Assembly: GCF_036013525.1 (NCBI RefSeq)
Contig: NZ_CP107853.1
Location: forward strand, 7,006,001-7,070,000
Length of the DNA: 64,000 nucleotides
From: Nonomuraea sp. NBC_00507
GTDB lineage: Bacteria; Actinomycetota; Actinomycetes; Streptosporangiales; Streptosporangiaceae
Reading direction: 5' to 3'
In this document: piece after piece, positions 1 through 8,067 of the stretch
How positions within the stretch are numbered: the stretch's first letter is position 1
Layout of the letters: every line of letters starts with the position of its first letter
Notes under the pieces: model-generated
The model's input: the letters and a program-made list of their open reading frames with translations, nothing else
Databases searched by the model: none
What the model was told of the DNA's origin: nothing
Translations under genes and position numbers: made by a program

Positions 1-954
1 CGCGGTCCCCGAGTCGCCGGCCGCGGGCTGCGCCCACACCTCGTCGAACGGCCCCTCGTCCAGCAGCCGGGTGTTGGCCACGCAGTTCAGCGCCACGCCG
101 CCGGCCAGCGCGAGCCGCCGCTCGCCGGTGCGCCCGTGCAGCCAGCGCACGAGCTCCATGAGGACCTCCTCCAGCCTGGCCTGCACGCTGGCGGCCAGGT
201 CGGCGTGATCGGAGGTCCAGGCGCCGCCCTTGGGCAGGGCCTTGGCGTAGAGGTTCCAGTCGACGGGTTCGACGCGGAAACCGCCGTCGCCGGTCGTGTA
301 GATCGCCTCGCGCAGCGCCTCCAGGTGGCGGGGCGTGCCGTAGGAGGCCATCGCCATGACCTTGTACTCGTCGCTGGAGCGCAGGAAGCCGAGGTGCTCG
401 GTGACGTCCTCGTACATGAGGCCGAGGGAGTGCGGCAGCTCCTGGGTGGCCAGGACGTCCAGCTCGCCGTCGCGGTAGCGGCCCGCCAGGTGGGAGACGT
501 TCTCGCCACGGCCGTCGCACACCAGCACTGCGCAGTCGCGCCCCTCCGTCGACCACTGGCAGGCTAGCCCCGCCGAGGCGGCGTGCGCCACGTGATGCGG
601 CACGTAGCGGACCTGTCCGGGGTCCAATCCCGGCAATGCCGTGGCAAGGAACAGCGGGGCGCGCACCGCGTACGTCGTGCGCAGGTCCTCCCAATCGCCG
701 TCCGGGCGCTGCGTCACCAGCGCCGGGTCGTACGAATAGGCGACCGCGTCGATGTCCTCGGGGGCGAGACCCGCCTCACGCAGGCACCAGGCGGCGGCCT
801 GCTCGGGCAGTTCCCACGCCGAGAACGCCACCGGCCGCTTGCCATGCTTGCGGCGGCTGAAGCGTTCCTCCTCCGCCGCGGCCACGATCCTCCCGTCGGC
901 CACCAGTGCCGCCGCCGGGTCATGAAAGATCGCGTTAATGCCGAGAAATCGCAT
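1..954 (-). CDS. NodU/CmcH-type carbamoyltransferase, N-terminal part (cut by window edge)
   Basis: Members of this family transfer a carbamoyl group from carbamoyl phosphate to a hydroxyl of a sugar or natural product through a carbamoyl-adenylate. The frame is open for all 318 visible codons and has no stop before the edge, so the C-terminal portion lies outside; the family is usually 500-600 residues. The start is ATG at 954, preceded by GAGGGGG. The protein opens MRFLGINAIFHDPAAALV with the conserved N-terminal His, continues with AAAEEERFSRRKH, and reaches GGVALNCVANTRLL near the edge, which is the conserved core of the family. It is divergent from a HAD phosphatase and a glycosyltransferase, suggesting decoration of a glycan or glycosylated metabolite. 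The substrate cannot be told. Confidence 0.85.
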   Translation of the reverse strand, partial: MRFLGINAIFHDPAAALVADGRIVAAAEEERFSRRKHGKRPVAFSAWELPEQAAAWCLREAGLAPEDIDAVAYSYDPALVTQRPDGDWEDLRTTYAVRAPLFLATALPGLDPGQVRYVPHHVAHAASAGLACQWSTEGRDCAVLVCDGRGENVSHLAGRYRDGELDVLATQELPHSLGLMYEDVTEHLGFLRSSDEYKVMAMASYGTPRHLEALREAIYTTGDGGFRVEPVDWNLYAKALPKGGAWTSDHADLAASVQARLEEVLMELVRWLHGRTGERRLALAGGVALNCVANTRLLDEGPFDEVWAQPAAGDSGTA

Positions 955-1124
955 ATGTCCCCCCTCGGGATGTCGTGAACGGCTACCGAGAGAAGCGGTC
1001 CTCAAACCTGCCGCAGGCCCAGGAGATGGGGAAACAGGCGCGGCGCTCTGCGCTTTGTCACTGTAAGTAGTTGTTTGCCGGTTCGGTCCCCGGGTAGCTG
1101 CCCGGCATGCGACGGAGGTGAAAG

Positions 1125-1724
1125 GTGTTCGAAAAGCGACGTCCCGGCGCCGTGCTCTTCGATCGGGACGGGACCTTGATCAGGGACGTGCCCTACAACG
1201 GCGACCCGAGGCGGGTCGAGCCGATGCCGGGCGCGCTGGAGGCGCTGGGCCGGCTGCGGCGCGCCGAGGTGCCGGTGGCCGTGGTGACCAACCAGTCGGG
1301 CGTGGCCAAGGGCCTGGTCTCCCCGGACGAGATGGATCAGGTGAACGCGAGGGTGGAGGAGCTGCTCGGCCCGTTCGACGCGTGGGCGATCTGCGTCCAC
1401 GACGACGCCGACGGCTGCACCTGCCGCAAACCCGCGCCCGGGCTCGTGATCAGGGCCGCCGCCGTGCTCGACGTCAGCCCCCGCGACTGCGTGGTGGTCG
1501 GCGACATCGGCAGGGACATGGAGGCCGCCAGGGCCGCCGGCGCCAGGGGCATCCTGGTCCCGACCGAGCAGACGCGGCCGGAGGAGATCGAGCAGGCCCC
1601 CGAGGTCGCCGACGACCTGACCGACGTCGTGGACCGTGTGCTCAGCGATGCCGAAGGCCCCGTGCCCGCCGGCGCCCGCGTCTCCGCGCCGTGGGCCCGC
1701 GCCATGGGCTGGAGCCGCTGGTGA
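1125..1724 (+). CDS. HAD-IIIA phosphatase, GmhB / histidinol-phosphatase type
   Basis: A 199-residue HAD phosphatase of the D,D-heptose 1,7-bisphosphate phosphatase (GmhB) and histidinol-phosphatase group. Motif I is FDRDGT (Asp13, Asp15), motif II is VVTNQSG, and the motif III/IV region reads KPAPG and VVVGDIGRDM. A zinc-binding loop of the GmhB type is visible as Cys90, His92, Cys98 and Cys100 (CVH then CTC). The start is GTG at 1125 with GGAGGTGAAAG upstream. The stop overlaps the next gene's start by 4 nt (GTGA), so the two are translationally coupled. Next to a glycosyltransferase and a carbamoyltransferase, a nucleotide-sugar (heptose) pathway role is more likely than histidine synthesis; this is inferred from context. 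Confidence 0.85.
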   Translation: MFEKRRPGAVLFDRDGTLIRDVPYNGDPRRVEPMPGALEALGRLRRAEVPVAVVTNQSGVAKGLVSPDEMDQVNARVEELLGPFDAWAICVHDDADGCTCRKPAPGLVIRAAAVLDVSPRDCVVVGDIGRDMEAARAAGARGILVPTEQTRPEEIEQAPEVADDLTDVVDRVLSDAEGPVPAGARVSAPWARAMGWSRW

Positions 1725-2641
1725 GGATCCTCCTCTGGCACGTGCACGGCTCCTGGACGAGCGCCTTCATCCGCGGCAGGCACACGTACGTGCTGCCGCT
1801 CGTCCCCGATCGGGGTCCTGACGGACGGGGGCGGGCGGCCACCTACAACTGGCCGGACAGCGCCCGCGAGGTGCCGTGGGACCGGCTCCGCGACGAGCCT
1901 GTCGACGTGGCCGTCTACCAGCGGCCGCACGAGATCGACCTGGCCCGCGCATGGCTCGGCCGCGACGTGCCGGGAATCTACGTCGAGCACAACACGCCCA
2001 AGGGCGACGTGCCCGCCACCCGGCACCCGCTGGCCGGCCAGGCCGGCATCACGCTCGTCCACGTCACCCACTTCAACGACCTCTACTGGGACAGCGGCAA
2101 GGCGCGCACGCGCGTCATCGAGCACGGCGTCCCCGACCCCGGCCACCTCTACACGGGCGAGTTGCCCCGGGCCGGCGTCGTGGTCAACGAGCCGGTGCGC
2201 CGCACCCGGGTCGCCGGCACCGACCTGCTGCCGCGCTTCGCCGAGCGGGTCCCGCTCGACGTGTTCGGCATGAAGGTGAACGGGTTGCCGTACAGGGCCT
2301 ACGAGGATCTGCCGCAGCACGTCATGCATGCCGAGCTGGCCAGGCGGCGGGTCTACCTGCACCCCTACCGGTGGACCTCCCTGGGGCTGGCCCTCATCGA
2401 GGCCATGACCCTGGGCATGCCGGTCGTCGCGGTGGCCGCCACCGAGGCCGTCGAAGCGGTGCCGGCGGAGGCCGGGGTGCTGTCCACGAAGGTCCACGTG
2501 CTGGCCGACGCCCTGCACGCCTTCGCCGCCGACCCCGAGAGCGCCGCGCAGGCCGGCAAGGCGGCGCGGGCCGCGGCGCTGGCCCGCTACGGGCTCGGCC
2601 GGTTCCTGTCCGACTGGGACCGGCTGCTCGGCGAGGTATGA
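1721..2641 (+). CDS. glycosyltransferase, GT-B (group 1/4-like) fold
   Basis: A 306-residue protein starting at GTG 1721 inside the stop region of the preceding HAD gene (4-nt overlap). It opens MRILLWHVHGSWTSAFIRG, typical of GT-B enzymes. The C-terminal half carries the nucleotide-sugar donor region: HPYRWTSLGLALIEAM followed by LGMPVVAVAATEAVEAVP, the E-x7-E type segment of GT4 transferases. No membrane segment is obvious, so it is probably cytosolic or membrane-peripheral. Its coupling to a GmhB-like phosphatase suggests it uses a sugar activated by that pathway. Donor and acceptor are unknown. The open frame extends 5' to 1118, but that upstream part overlaps the HAD gene out of frame and is not used. 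Confidence 0.82.
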   Translation: MRILLWHVHGSWTSAFIRGRHTYVLPLVPDRGPDGRGRAATYNWPDSAREVPWDRLRDEPVDVAVYQRPHEIDLARAWLGRDVPGIYVEHNTPKGDVPATRHPLAGQAGITLVHVTHFNDLYWDSGKARTRVIEHGVPDPGHLYTGELPRAGVVVNEPVRRTRVAGTDLLPRFAERVPLDVFGMKVNGLPYRAYEDLPQHVMHAELARRRVYLHPYRWTSLGLALIEAMTLGMPVVAVAATEAVEAVPAEAGVLSTKVHVLADALHAFAADPESAAQAGKAARAAALARYGLGRFLSDWDRLLGEV

Positions 2642-2671
2642 GCGCCGGCGGCCTGGGTAGGCGCGAACGTC

Positions 2672-2956
2672 ATGATGATGATGCTCGACTGGACACGCAG
2701 AGCCGCCTGCCTCGACCTGGACCCGGAATTGTTCTTCCCGATCTCCCTGGAGGGGCCGAGCCAGTCGCAGGTTGAGCGGGCCAAGTCGGTGTGCCACGGG
2801 TGCCCCGTGCGCGAGCCGTGCCTGGAGTACGCGCTGGCCACCCGGCAGGCGTACGGCGTCTGGGGTGGCACCGATCCGGAGCAGCGACGGGAGCTCAGCG
2901 TGGCAGGGCCGCCGCGAGAAAGCGTTCCCGCTCAGCCGCTTCGAGGTGGTCGCTGA
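2672..2956 (+). CDS. WhiB-like Fe-S transcription factor
   Basis: A 94-residue WhiB-family protein. The four cluster-binding cysteines are Cys13, Cys41, Cys44 and Cys50 (AAC, then CHGCPVREPC), and the family GVWGG turn follows at about residues 62-66 before a basic end (TDPEQRRE). These proteins hold a 4Fe-4S cluster and act with the primary sigma factor as redox or developmental regulators. Four ATG codons in a row (2672-2683) leave the exact start open, and no strong Shine-Dalgarno is seen. The last 62 nt overlap the convergent def gene; the C-terminal tail after the GVWGG region looks non-conserved, so the reading frame may simply run on. Which WhiB paralogue it is cannot be decided. Confidence 0.88.
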   Translation: MMMMLDWTRRAACLDLDPELFFPISLEGPSQSQVERAKSVCHGCPVREPCLEYALATRQAYGVWGGTDPEQRRELSVAGPPRESVPAQPLRGGR

Positions 2957-3377
2957 ACAACACGCCGTCCAGGTGGTCGGTCTCGTGCTGCAGCACTCGC
3001 GCCAGCACGCCGAGCGCCCGCACCGTCACGGGCTTGCCGAACATGTCGCGGCCCCGGGCGGTGACGAGATAGGAACGTTCCAGCGGCCACCACACACCGG
3101 GCGCGGACAGGCACGCCTCGTCGGCGACGATGCGCCGCTCCGACAGCTCCAGCCGCGGATTGACCAGATGGCCTGATCTGCCGTCGTAGCCGTAGACCAG
3201 CACCCGCACCGGCACCCCGATCTGCGGGGCCGCGAGCCCCGCGCGGCCGGCTTGCGCCCGCATCGTGGCGGTCAGCGACTTCACCAGCCGCCGCAGCTCC
3301 CGATCGAAGTCGTGGATCGGCTCCGCGACCGAGCGGAGCACAGGATCGTCGAACATGCGAATAGGCCGGACCGTCAC
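2895..3377 (-). CDS. def: peptide deformylase
   Basis: Removes the N-terminal formyl group from nascent proteins using a metal (Fe or Zn). At 160 residues it has normal length. All three motifs are present: GRAGLAAPQIG (motif 1, Gln52), EACLSAPG (motif 2, metal ligand Cys89) and QHETDHLDG (motif 3, His131, Glu132, His135). Motif 2 has Ala where many deformylases have Gly (EGCLS), and motif 1 lacks the usual second Gly. Such variants are common in secondary actinobacterial deformylases, so this could be one of several def paralogues. It converges on the WhiB-like gene with a 62-nt 3' overlap. Confidence 0.92.
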   Translation of the reverse strand: MTVRPIRMFDDPVLRSVAEPIHDFDRELRRLVKSLTATMRAQAGRAGLAAPQIGVPVRVLVYGYDGRSGHLVNPRLELSERRIVADEACLSAPGVWWPLERSYLVTARGRDMFGKPVTVRALGVLARVLQHETDHLDGVLFSDHLEAAERERFLAAALPR

Positions 3378-3531
3378 CCGCCACTCCCCGATAAGCCGCG
3401 CCTTCAGGGTGAAGATTTCCCGTGATCGCCTCCGTCAATCGCGAATGCGCGGCCTTGTAGCACAGCGGTAACAAGAGAGACCCGTGGGCGAAACCACCCG
3501 AAAGCAGTATCGGAGGGTGATCTCACTTGCG

Positions 3532-3547
3532 TCACACGCGCGTGTGA
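3532..3547. promoter_or_regulatory. 16-bp perfect palindrome, candidate operator
   Basis: TCACACGC|GCGTGTGA reads identically on both strands. It lies about 60 nt before the HemD-winged-helix start and abuts the hairpin at 3546-3582. It is a plausible operator, possibly for the winged-helix domain encoded just downstream. The half sites TCACA/TGTGA are in the opposite order to a CRP site. Confidence 0.5.
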
Positions 3548-3582
3548 TGCCTGGCCGAGTGCTCGGGGCCCGGCCAGGCATC
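3546..3582 (+). promoter_or_regulatory. 12-bp stem hairpin in the 5' leader of the HemD-like gene
   Basis: GATGCCTGGCCG at 3546-3557 pairs perfectly with CGGCCAGGCATC at 3571-3582 around a 13-nt loop. It sits 11 nt before the GGAGG ribosome binding site of the gene at 3606. No T-run follows, so this looks more like a leader structure or attenuator than a simple terminator of an upstream transcript. Confidence 0.5.
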
Positions 3583-3605
3583 CTCGCATATCTGGAGGTA
3601 AAGGC

Positions 3606-4772
3606 ATGAGTGCGCTCCCCCTGGAAGGCAGCGCCGCGCCGGAGACGGCGCCCGACGCGCTGTCGGGCTTCACGGTCGGCGTCACCGCGACCCGGCGGCG
3701 CGAGGAGTTCGGCGCCCTGCTGGAGCGGCGCGGCGCGCGGGTGGTCAGCGCCCCCGCGATCCGGCTGGTCCCCCTGGCGGAGGACACCGACCTGCTCGCC
3801 GCCACCAGACTCGCCCTCGAATCGCCGCTCGACGACGTCGTGGTCACCACGGGCGTGGGCTTTCGCGGCTGGATGGCCGCCGCCGAAGGCTGGGGGTTGT
3901 CGTCCGACCTGGGCGAGCACCTGGCCGGCGCCCGCCTGCTCACCCGCGGGCCCAAGGCCAGGGGAGCGGTGCGGGCCGCCGGGCTCAACGACCACTGGAC
4001 CCCGGCCACCGAGTCCTGCGAGGAGGTCAAGCAGTATCTGCTCGACCAGGATCTGCGCGGCCGGCGCATCGCGGTGCAGCAGCACGGCGAGCCGCTCGAC
4101 GACTTCGTGGCCGCGCTGCGCCAGGCCGGCGCCGAGGTGATCGAGATCCCGGTCTACCGGTGGCTGCCGTACCGCGACGTCTCGCCGCTGCGCCGCCTGA
4201 TCAGCCAGACGATCTCCGGGTCGGTGGACGCGGTGGCCTTCACCAGCGCGCCCGCCGTACACGCCATGCTCGGCATGGCCCGGGCAGAGGGGCTGGAAGA
4301 CGCGCTGCTCGCGGCGTTCGGCGGGCCCGTCGTGGCCGCCTGCGTGGGGCCCGTCACCGCGGGGCCGCTGACCGCGCGCGGCGTGCCGACCCTGCAGCCG
4401 GACCGCGCGCGGCTGGGCGCGCTGGCCCGCGCCCTGGCCAGGCACCTGCCCGAGCACGGCGTCACCAGGCTGGTCGCCGGCGACCACCATCTGGAGATCC
4501 GCGGCCACGCCGTGGTCGTGGACGGCGAGCTGCGGCCGCTGCCGCCCGCCCCGATGGCGGTGCTCAAGCGGCTGGCCGACAAGCCCGGGCATGTGGTCTC
4601 CCGCGCCGACCTGCGTACCGTGCTGCCGGGCAGCATCGCGCGCGACTCGGCTGAGCACGCCGTGGAGATGGCCATCACGCGGCTGCGCCGCGCGCTCGGC
4701 CCGAGCGGGATCGTCGAGACGGTGGTCAAGCGCGGCTACCGGCTCGCGTGCCAGTACGAGGCGGGGATGTGA
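3606..4772 (+). CDS. uroporphyrinogen-III synthase-like domain fused to a C-terminal winged helix (Rv0260c type)
   Basis: A 388-residue fusion. Residues 1 to about 270 resemble the HemD fold (VGVTATRRREEFGALLERRG, a central TTGVGFRGW segment, then VDAVAFTSAPAV). Residues 290-388 form an OmpR/PhoB-type winged helix (MAVLKRLADKPGHVVSRADL, then AVEMAITRLRRALG and VKRGYRL). The same architecture, followed by a CbiX-like gene, is known in mycobacteria (Rv0260c-Rv0259c) near nitrite-assimilation genes. The likely role is a tetrapyrrole-sensing or siroheme-linked regulator rather than housekeeping heme synthesis; this is inferred. The start ATG 3606 has GGAGG 7 nt upstream. The stop TGA overlaps the next ATG by one base. 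Confidence 0.85.
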   Translation: MSALPLEGSAAPETAPDALSGFTVGVTATRRREEFGALLERRGARVVSAPAIRLVPLAEDTDLLAATRLALESPLDDVVVTTGVGFRGWMAAAEGWGLSSDLGEHLAGARLLTRGPKARGAVRAAGLNDHWTPATESCEEVKQYLLDQDLRGRRIAVQQHGEPLDDFVAALRQAGAEVIEIPVYRWLPYRDVSPLRRLISQTISGSVDAVAFTSAPAVHAMLGMARAEGLEDALLAAFGGPVVAACVGPVTAGPLTARGVPTLQPDRARLGALARALARHLPEHGVTRLVAGDHHLEIRGHAVVVDGELRPLPPAPMAVLKRLADKPGHVVSRADLRTVLPGSIARDSAEHAVEMAITRLRRALGPSGIVETVVKRGYRLACQYEAGM

Positions 4773-5485
4773 TGCCCACACTCGTCCTGGCCGCGCACGG
4801 GACCCGCAGCGCCGCGGGGGAGGAGACCCTGTCGGCCCTGACGCGGACCGTCGCCAGGGCCCGTCCAGGGCAGCGGGTCGAGCTCAGCTACCTCGAGATC
4901 AGCTCGCCCCTCCTCGCCGACGTCCTCGACGCCGCCCGCGGCCCGGTGGTGGTGGTCCCGCTGCTGCTGGCGGGCGGATACCACGTGCACATCGACCTGC
5001 CCGACGTCATCGCCGAGCACCGTCCCGACGCCGTGGTGGCCGGCTGGCTCGGCCCGCACCGGCTGCTGACGTCGGTGCTGGCCCGTAAGCTCGCCCGGGC
5101 CGGGCTGCGCTCCACGGACGCGGTCGTGCTCGGCGCGGCCGGCTCCTCCGACCCGGCCGCGCTCGCCGACGTGCGGGCCGCCGCGCACCAGCTCGCGCTA
5201 CGCCTGGCCCGCCCGGTCACGGCGGCCTTCGCCTCGGCCGGCTCCCCATCGCTGGAGGAGGCCATGGAGCGGCTCGGCGCGACCCCGGCCGCCCGCGTGG
5301 CGATCGCCTCGTACGTGCTGGCGCCCGGCTTCTTCCACGACCGCCTGGCGGCGGCCGGCGCGGGGCTGGTGAGCGAGCCGCTGGGCGCCGACCCGGACGT
5401 GGCGGCCCTGATCTGGCACCGCTACGACGAAGCCCTGCGCGGCCGGCGCACCATGCCGCAGACCGCCCGGGCGTCACGGCGCTGA
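4772..5485 (+). CDS. CbiX/SirB-type sirohydrochlorin chelatase-like protein
   Basis: A 237-residue CbiX-family protein, a class that inserts metal (Fe or Co) into sirohydrochlorin. It opens MPTLVLAAHGTRSAAGEE with the catalytic His of the AAHGTR motif and has the second-half motif VVVVPLLLAGGYHVHIDLP, where the second conserved His lies. A repeat of the fold follows (VVLGAAGSSDP and ASYVLAPGFFHDRL). ATG 4772 overlaps the preceding stop (TGATG); GTG 4769 is an alternative. It is co-transcribed with the HemD-winged-helix gene, so the pair probably serves or senses siroheme. Metal specificity is not visible. Confidence 0.85.
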   Translation: MPTLVLAAHGTRSAAGEETLSALTRTVARARPGQRVELSYLEISSPLLADVLDAARGPVVVVPLLLAGGYHVHIDLPDVIAEHRPDAVVAGWLGPHRLLTSVLARKLARAGLRSTDAVVLGAAGSSDPAALADVRAAAHQLALRLARPVTAAFASAGSPSLEEAMERLGATPAARVAIASYVLAPGFFHDRLAAAGAGLVSEPLGADPDVAALIWHRYDEALRGRRTMPQTARASRR

Positions 5486-5524
5486 GAGCCCGGCGACCGC
5501 GGACCCTCCGCTGCCGCCGGGTCG

Positions 5525-6088
5525 TCAGGCGACCGTGGAACTGACGGGCTCCAGGCGCAGCTCCCGCACGATCTCGACCGCGCTCGCCTCGCGCGTCGGC
5601 CCCGCGTCGGCGCCGACGAACATCTCGATGTAGGCCCGGTGGAAGCAGCCCGCGATCAGCAGCCGGGCGCTGGCCTCCGGGTCGACGTCGGAACGCACCC
5701 GGCCCAGCCGCTGCTCGGCCGCCAGGTAGGCGGCCAGAGGCGCGGTTTCCGTGCGGGGGCCGAGCCCGTTGTCGCGGATGGCCTGGCGGAAGCGGACGGT
5801 CACGTTCGGCGAGGTGAAGGCGGGGAGCGCCGCGCTCTGTACGTCGATGTAGTAGTCAATGCCCGCCTGGGCAACAGGAAGGAGATTGTCTGCTACGCAC
5901 CCTTTTCCGATGCGGTCGGAGACGGCATGGAGAATGCTGAGCCAGAGCGGAAGCCGGTCCTGCAGCAGGGCGAGGAAGTGATCCACGGAGCCGCCGGGCC
6001 GGTCGTCCCTGAGGGAGACGGCCATCTCCAGGACGCGCCGCCGGGTGTCCTGACTTCTTTGATGCGGATCTACATGGGAAGTCGCCAT
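5525..6088 (-). CDS. TetR-family ligand-binding protein lacking the HTH helices
   Basis: A 187-residue protein whose C-terminal 145 residues look like a TetR ligand-binding domain (FLALLQDRLPLWLSILHAVSD, ending ARLLIAGCFHRAYIEMF). The N-terminus has a recognisable TetR helix 1 (DTRRRVLEMAVSL) but passes within about ten residues straight into the first helix of the effector domain. The HTH of roughly 30 residues that should lie between is missing. The frame is continuous through the junction, so this looks like an in-frame deletion and not a frameshift. It could act as a ligand-binding modulator or dimerisation partner of another regulator, or be decaying. A 20-bp palindrome lies upstream at 6128-6147. 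Confidence 0.7.
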   Translation of the reverse strand: MATSHVDPHQRSQDTRRRVLEMAVSLRDDRPGGSVDHFLALLQDRLPLWLSILHAVSDRIGKGCVADNLLPVAQAGIDYYIDVQSAALPAFTSPNVTVRFRQAIRDNGLGPRTETAPLAAYLAAEQRLGRVRSDVDPEASARLLIAGCFHRAYIEMFVGADAGPTREASAVEIVRELRLEPVSSTVA

Positions 6089-6127
6089 GGCGTGCCTAAC
6101 TGCGCGGTGAGTGGGTAGGCATCACGG

Positions 6128-6147
6128 CGCGAAACCGAGGTTTCGCG
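6128..6147. promoter_or_regulatory. 20-bp inverted repeat, candidate TetR-type operator
   Basis: CGCGAAACC-GA-GGTTTCGCG forms a perfect 9-bp inverted repeat with a 2-nt centre, too tight for a hairpin loop and typical of an operator. It is 40 nt upstream of the HTH-less TetR-like gene, and between that gene and the next gene on the same strand (start 7158). The native binding protein is unknown because the adjacent TetR relative has no HTH. Confidence 0.6.
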
Positions 6148-6303
6148 ATTTATCGGGTGGGTGGCCTTAAATCTGGGATCCCAACTTCATGCAATCTTGT
6201 GGTCCCCGATTATTACCCGAAAGCGCGAAAAATTGTCGGTTTTAATCCCTGAGGGTTAGCTGTCAGTGTCGCGGCTGGTGAGGCTCTCGTGGTCGCGGTG
6301 ACG

Positions 6304-7158
6304 TCAGCCGTCGGTGCCGCTGTCCCGCCGGCGCAGGTAACGCTCGAACTCGGCCGCGATCGCGTCCCCACTGGCCTCGGGCAGCTCGGCGGCGTCCTTG
6401 CGCTCCTCCAGCTCCTTGACGTATTCGGCCACTTCGGTGTCCTGCGAGGCCAGCTCGTCGACGCCGTGCTCCCACGCGCGGGCCTCCTCGTCGAGGTCGC
6501 CGAGCGGCATCGGGATCTCCAGCACGTCCTCCAGCCTGCGCAGCAACGCCAGCGTCGCCTTCGGGTTGGGTGGCTGGGCCACGTAGTGCGGCACCGACGC
6601 CCACAGCGAGATCGCGTCCAGGCCCGCCTGGCCGAACTCGTGCTGCAGCACCCCCACGATGCCCGTCGGGCCCTCGTAGCGGCTCAGCTCCAGGTTGGTG
6701 GAGCGGGCCAGCGTCTCGTCCGTCGCGCCGCCCAGGATGGGCACGGGACGGGTGTGCGGAGAGTCGTTGAGGAGCGCGCCCAGCATGACGGCCAGCTCCA
6801 CGCCCAGCTCGCGGCAGACCTCGATGATGTCGGCGCAGAACGAGCGCCAGCGCATGTTGGGCTCGATGCCGCGCAGCAGCACGATGTCGCGCTCCACGCC
6901 CTCCGGCCTGGCGCGCAGCAGCCGTGTCGTCGGCCACACGATCGACTGGGTCAGCCCGTCGTTCATCTCGACGACGGGCCGCGTCACCTGGAAGTCGTAG
7001 TAGTCGTCCGGGTCGAGCGCGATGAGCGGCTCGGCCTTCCAGGCGGACTCGAGATGGGCGATCACACCGCTGGAGGCCTCGCCCGCGTCGTTCCACCCCT
7101 CGAACGCGGCAATGAGCACCGGGTCGACGAGCTCGGGGAGCCCTTCAAGCTCTATCAC
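6304..7158 (-). CDS. PAC2-family protein (Rv2125-like)
   Basis: A 284-residue member of the PAC2 family, named after a eukaryotic proteasome-assembly chaperone; bacterial members keep the fold but their function is unproven. It begins MIELEGLPELVDPVLIAAFE, followed by GWNDAGEA, the hallmark N-terminal segment, and has VMLGALLNDSPHTRPVPILG in the middle and an acidic, coiled C-terminus (EVAEYVKELEERKDAAELPE). The GTG start at 7158 has GGGAGGAGG about 7 nt upstream; the open frame continues 5' to 7989, but that region overlaps the stress-protein gene and lacks coding character. The gene is conserved near metH and the Pup-proteasome locus in actinobacteria, as here. Confidence 0.87.
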   Translation of the reverse strand: MIELEGLPELVDPVLIAAFEGWNDAGEASSGVIAHLESAWKAEPLIALDPDDYYDFQVTRPVVEMNDGLTQSIVWPTTRLLRARPEGVERDIVLLRGIEPNMRWRSFCADIIEVCRELGVELAVMLGALLNDSPHTRPVPILGGATDETLARSTNLELSRYEGPTGIVGVLQHEFGQAGLDAISLWASVPHYVAQPPNPKATLALLRRLEDVLEIPMPLGDLDEEARAWEHGVDELASQDTEVAEYVKELEERKDAAELPEASGDAIAAEFERYLRRRDSGTDG

Positions 7159-7502
7159 GTGTCGCCTCCTCCCGCTGTTGTCGATGGTCGCGACCGCTTC
7201 GGCGCTCGTTGGCCCGTTCCTCGCTCTCTCGCGCCGAGCTCCTTCGCTCCATTGTCCCGCTAAGCCTATGCGGTAAGGAGGCATCGGCGTCACCGATCTC
7301 CTTGCGAACGCCCGGCCACCCCGCACCGCCCCTCCGGGCCGTCTCCGGCCGCCAGGCCCGCGACGCGGCCCTCCGGCGCCCCACACGAGCGCGAACGTGT
7401 TCGCGCTCGGCGCAGCCCCGTGCTCGGACGTTCTTGCGCTCTGTACGGCTTTGCGCTCGGCGCGGACTCGCCTCGCGTTCGGGGCGGACCCGCTCCAGCC
7501 GG
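7159..7502. other. intergenic stretch between the PAC2 and stress-protein genes
   Basis: About 340 nt without a convincing gene. It contains the 22-nt inverted repeat at 7387-7408 and several scattered copies of GCGCTCGGCGC-like words. Nothing else recognisable is seen. Confidence 0.5.
7387..7408. terminator. inverted repeat, possible terminator downstream of the stress-protein gene
   Basis: GAGCGCGAAC-GT-GTTCGCGCTC is a perfect 10-bp inverted repeat with a 2-nt centre, about 95 nt past the stop of the reverse-strand gene at 7503. There is no T-run, so it could equally be a protein-binding site. Confidence 0.4.
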
Positions 7503-7961
7503 TCAGCGCTTGCCGTCGGTGGTGTGCACGATCAGCACATCGCAGGAGGCGCGGTGGGACACGCCCGAGGGCACGGACCCGAGCAGCCGGCCGGCCAGGC
7601 TGTTGAGCCCGCGGTTGCCGACCACGATCAGGTCGGCGCGGTGCCTGGCGGCCAGCGAGACCAGCACGTCCACGGCGTCGCCCTGCTCGGCGGCGAGGAC
7701 CACGCCGGCGGCGCCCGCCGCGACGGCGTGCTCGCGCGCCGCCCGCAGCGCGTCGTCGGCCGGTGTGGATCCGCTCACCTTGTACGCCAGCTCGCCGAGC
7801 CGGTCGGCGGCCGCCGCGCGCTCGCTCTCCCGCATGGGCAGATACGCGCAGGCCAGGACGAGAGTGGCGCCGGTCGCCGCGGCCAGGGACGCCGCCGCGG
7901 ACACGGCGCGGAAGGACGAGGCGGAGCCGTCGGTGCCGACGAGTACGGTGCGGTAGGCCAT
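7503..7961 (-). CDS. universal stress protein (UspA family)
   Basis: A single-domain UspA protein of 152 residues. It opens MAYRTVLVGTDGSASSFRAV with the Asp of the nucleotide-binding loop and carries the ATP-binding motif G-x2-G-x9-G-S near the C-terminus (GNRGLNSLAGRLLGS), so it should bind ATP. Such proteins are induced by starvation, hypoxia or stationary phase in actinobacteria. It is divergent from metH across 119 nt. No operon partner is apparent; the PAC2 gene follows on the same strand but 340 nt away. Confidence 0.92.
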   Translation of the reverse strand: MAYRTVLVGTDGSASSFRAVSAAASLAAATGATLVLACAYLPMRESERAAAADRLGELAYKVSGSTPADDALRAAREHAVAAGAAGVVLAAEQGDAVDVLVSLAARHRADLIVVGNRGLNSLAGRLLGSVPSGVSHRASCDVLIVHTTDGKR

Positions 7962-8067
7962 GATGACCCCTATTGGACGCTGCGTTCAATGACCAGTCGG
8001 CAGCCTAACGCCTCGCCCGAAAGCGATCTCTCGAGCCCGGCTCGAACAGCCCTCGAAGCGCAGCCGA

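Noticed and set aside
3450..3510. A tRNA-like text (GTAGCACAGCGGTAAC) near 3455
   Set aside because: No acceptor stem, anticodon arm or T-arm could be drawn around it.
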